From assembly GCA_027596945.1 (NCBI GenBank), contig JADGJH010001401.1:1-10182 (forward strand): 10,182 nt of DNA, given 5' to 3'. Shown one piece after another: positions 7,203 through 10,182 of the stretch; within the stretch, counting starts at the first letter, position 1; every line of letters starts with the position of its first letter. Position numbers and translations under genes: made by a program. A model generated the notes under the pieces. That model saw nothing but the letters and a program-made list of their open reading frames with translations. It was not told the origin of the DNA and ran no database searches. This DNA comes from Physocladia obscura (Eukaryota > Chytridiomycota > Chytridiomycetes > Chytridiales > Chytriomycetaceae).

Positions 7203-8602
7203 ATGCCGAGCAACTCTATCAAAATCTTTACAGGAAACTCGCATATTGAATTCGCGAATATTGTCGCAAAGTAAATCAATTGTTTTCCGTTAGCCATGAG
7301 TTGGATAAATATATCGCTTACTGTAATCACTGCGCAGAAAATTAGGCCTTGATCTCGCAAAATGCGTTGTTCTCAAATACTCAAATCAAGAAACCTCAGT
7401 CACTATTGGTGAAAGTGGTACGTGTTTGAAATAAACTCACTCTATTTTTTTTTTGATTACACGTTTTTTTGAATCACAATATCAAGTACGAGATGAAGAT
7501 GTTTTTATTATTCAAAGCGGCTGCGACCAAATCAATGACAATCTTATGGAGCTTCTAATTATGATCAACGCTTGCAAAACTGCGTCAGCTCGCAGGTGGG
7601 AATGAAACGTTTTAGCCTAATTACCTCCAACTTATTAAGTCACTAGAATTACGGCTGTTATTCCATGCTTTCCATACGCCCGCGCTGATAAAAAGGACAA
7701 GTCAAGAGCCCCGATTACTGCGAAACTTGTTGCAAATATGCTCACTGTGGCTGGCGGTTGGATGATATTGTTTCAGTGTTGATTTATTTATCCTTTTTAC
7801 TTTGTTTTATAGCGTCCCACGTTATTACAATGGACTTGCACGCCTCTCAAATTCAAGGATTTTTCAACATTCCTGTCGACAATCTATATGCTGAACCATG
7901 CACATTGAGATACATCAAAGAAAACATTGAAAATTGGCAGGATGTTATTATTGTTTCTCCTGATGCAGGAGGCGCCAAGAGGTTCGACTTTGTTCATGTT
8001 GATCATTTCGGGCAAAATCAGACTAAAAAAAATTAATGATTTGTTTGAAGAGCAACAGCAATCGCTGACAAACTCGATGTGGATTTTGCATTGATTCATA
8101 AAGAGCGAAAGAGAGCGAACGAAGTTTCTCGTATGGTTCTTGTTGGAGATGTCAAAGGTCATCCATGTGTTCTTGTCGACGACATGGCAGACACTTGCGG
8201 AACATTGGGACTGGCGGCGAAAACATTGGTAGATAATGGTGCAACTGCTGTTTATGCAATCGTCACTCATGGAGGTTAGGAATTTATCCTATAATTTTCG
8301 TTATTTTTTTGAGGCAGAAAAATTAATGATCACTCCAGTGTTATCTGGGAAGGCAATCAGTGTAATCAGTAACTCTGTCTTGACGAAAGTTGTTGTGGTA
8401 GGATTTTTGATGATTTTATTAACGGAGTTCCAACCACCATTTCCTGTGTTTTTTTCAGACAAACACAATCCCTCACACCGATAAGAAGCTGCTATGCAGC
8501 AAGATTGATACTATCGACGTCGCTCCGACGTTTGCCGAAGCTATTCGCAGAACCCATAATGGAGAGTCTGTGTCGTGGCTTTTCGAGCGTGCGCCGGAAT
8601 AG
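7203..8602 (+). CDS. PRS: Ribose-phosphate pyrophosphokinase (PRPP synthetase), 320 aa, eight exons
   Basis: Makes PRPP from ribose 5-phosphate and ATP in the cytosol, for purine, pyrimidine, NAD, His and Trp synthesis. Exons: 7203-7270, 7338-7417, 7487-7595, 7647-7756, 7813-7981, 8051-8274, 8339-8397, 8459-8602; introns are 67, 69, 51, 56, 69, 64 and 61 bases. The joined protein is a full-length class I enzyme. It starts [14 protein letters not shown] and contains [27 protein letters not shown], the signature [11 protein letters not shown] (130-140; His132 matches catalytic His130 of the human enzyme), SPDAGGAKR, the flexible-loop [10 protein letters not shown] with Lys196 and Arg198, and the PRPP-binding [10 protein letters not shown] (221-230). 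The usual YARQDKK is YARADKK: codon GCT at 7684-7686 puts Ala99 where human PRPS1 has Gln97, inside its ATP-binding segment. An in-frame ATG at 7194 would add MAK. Paralog number cannot be assigned. Confidence 0.96.
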
Positions 8603-8665
8603 ATATCGGCATTATTTTGTTTTTTCACCGCCCTTTTTTCGTAGTAGTCGTTTTATTGACTAAGA

Positions 8666-8671
8666 AATAAA
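8666..8671 (+). terminator. Polyadenylation signal AATAAA of the PRPP synthetase gene
   Basis: The hexamer lies 64 bases after the TAG stop. Confidence 0.5.
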
Positions 8672-8738
8672 AATCATTTGCAAAGCTTCAAAATAAGCTA
8701 ATTGATTGTAATGAAGCAATAATTTTACAATTGATACT

Positions 8739-9018
8739 TTAACAGTTTAAGGCGAAAAAAGAAAGCTCTTCGTCAAATCTGACAGATTCCTGAACTTCAC
8801 CAATCACTTCTAGTAGGTTTCGCTGAACGCTCAGCTGATCCTTCCATTTAACGAACAATTCTGACCTGTTTTTTTCTTTTGAAACCGAATGACAGTTAAA
8901 ATTTGAACAGCTGAGAATCAAAATGCTAAATAGGTGTTATGACTATCATGAGTTTTAATATAACACGTAATGTTCGTGACATACTCTGAACTTTGCAGTC
9001 CAAAGCAAAAACATCCAT
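8739..9018 (-). CDS. Candidate small two-exon gene, 56 aa, function unknown
   Basis: On the minus strand 8739-8921 is open and reads as a polar, helix-forming peptide (SELFVKWKDQLSVQRNLLEV, then IGEVQESVRFDEELSFFALN) unlike random AT-rich translation. It has no ATG of its own. An ATG at 9016-9018 opens MDVFALDCKVQ and meets GTATGT, a textbook fungal 5' splice site, at 8983-8984. Splicing to the AG at 8876-8877 joins the two in frame: exons 8985-9018 and 8739-8875, 56 aa. The intron (109 bases) is longer than the other introns here and the acceptor (TTTCAAAAG) is poor. The nicer TTCTCAG acceptor at 8911-8912 gives a 74-base intron but the wrong frame. The start is only 69 bases beyond the stop of the upstream sulfhydrylase gene. 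No family is recognised. Confidence 0.3.
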
Positions 9019-9055
9019 TCGTCTCCCTCACAAATAACAAAATGAGGAAAAAAAG

Positions 9056-9061
9056 TTTATT
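9056..9061 (-). terminator. Possible polyadenylation signal AATAAA of the sulfhydrylase gene
   Basis: TTTATT on the plus strand gives AATAAA on the minus strand, 25 bases after the stop codon of the sulfhydrylase gene. It supports a short 3' UTR. Confidence 0.4.
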
Positions 9062-9086
9062 TTACTGAAATTCAAAAAAACAAAGT

Positions 9087-10182
<1,096 letters not shown>

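Noticed and set aside
6978..7244. Minus-strand ORF of 88 codons with a Lys run
   Set aside because: It is antisense to the T20 tract and to exon 1 of the PRPP synthetase; the Lys run is the poly(dT) translated.

Overview
The window looks like nuclear DNA of a fungus, probably an early-diverging (zygomycete- or chytrid-grade) lineage. Three genes can be rebuilt exon by exon, each split by GT-AG introns of only 50-69 bases. Coding DNA is moderately AT-rich and the spacers are very AT-rich with long T runs. A direct-sulfhydrylation enzyme (Met17 type) sits near a transporter resembling the LAC12 branch of fungal sugar porters. Nothing visible pins the species, so the lineage is an inference.

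Layout. 1-1970: no intact gene. It holds a decayed repeat family, two direct copies (about 1040-1500) and one inverted copy (about 588-742), whose conserved part still reads as similar peptides. About 2004-3055 (+): a single-pass membrane protein with a Cys-rich ectodomain, an S/T/P-rich stalk, one membrane helix and a cytoplasmic SAM domain; its 5' exon was not found. About 3731-4357 (+): an unrecognised, probably broken gene with three small introns and a frame break at an A7 run. 4358-5096: AT-rich spacer with one dubious small minus-strand ORF. 5097-6988 (+): MFS sugar transporter, six exons, 531 aa. 7203-8602 (+): ribose-phosphate pyrophosphokinase, eight exons, 320 aa, with an Ala where the ATP-binding segment normally has Gln. 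8739-9018 (-): candidate small two-exon gene. 9087-10182 (-): C-terminal three quarters of O-acetylhomoserine sulfhydrylase, running off the right edge.

The genes do not form an obvious cluster. The transporter imports sugar, PRPP synthetase feeds ribose 5-phosphate into nucleotide, His and Trp synthesis, and the sulfhydrylase assimilates sulfide into homocysteine. These are housekeeping functions that happen to be neighbours. The less ordinary content is the SAM-domain membrane protein, the repeat triad at the left, the broken unknown gene and the active-site change in the PRPP synthetase.
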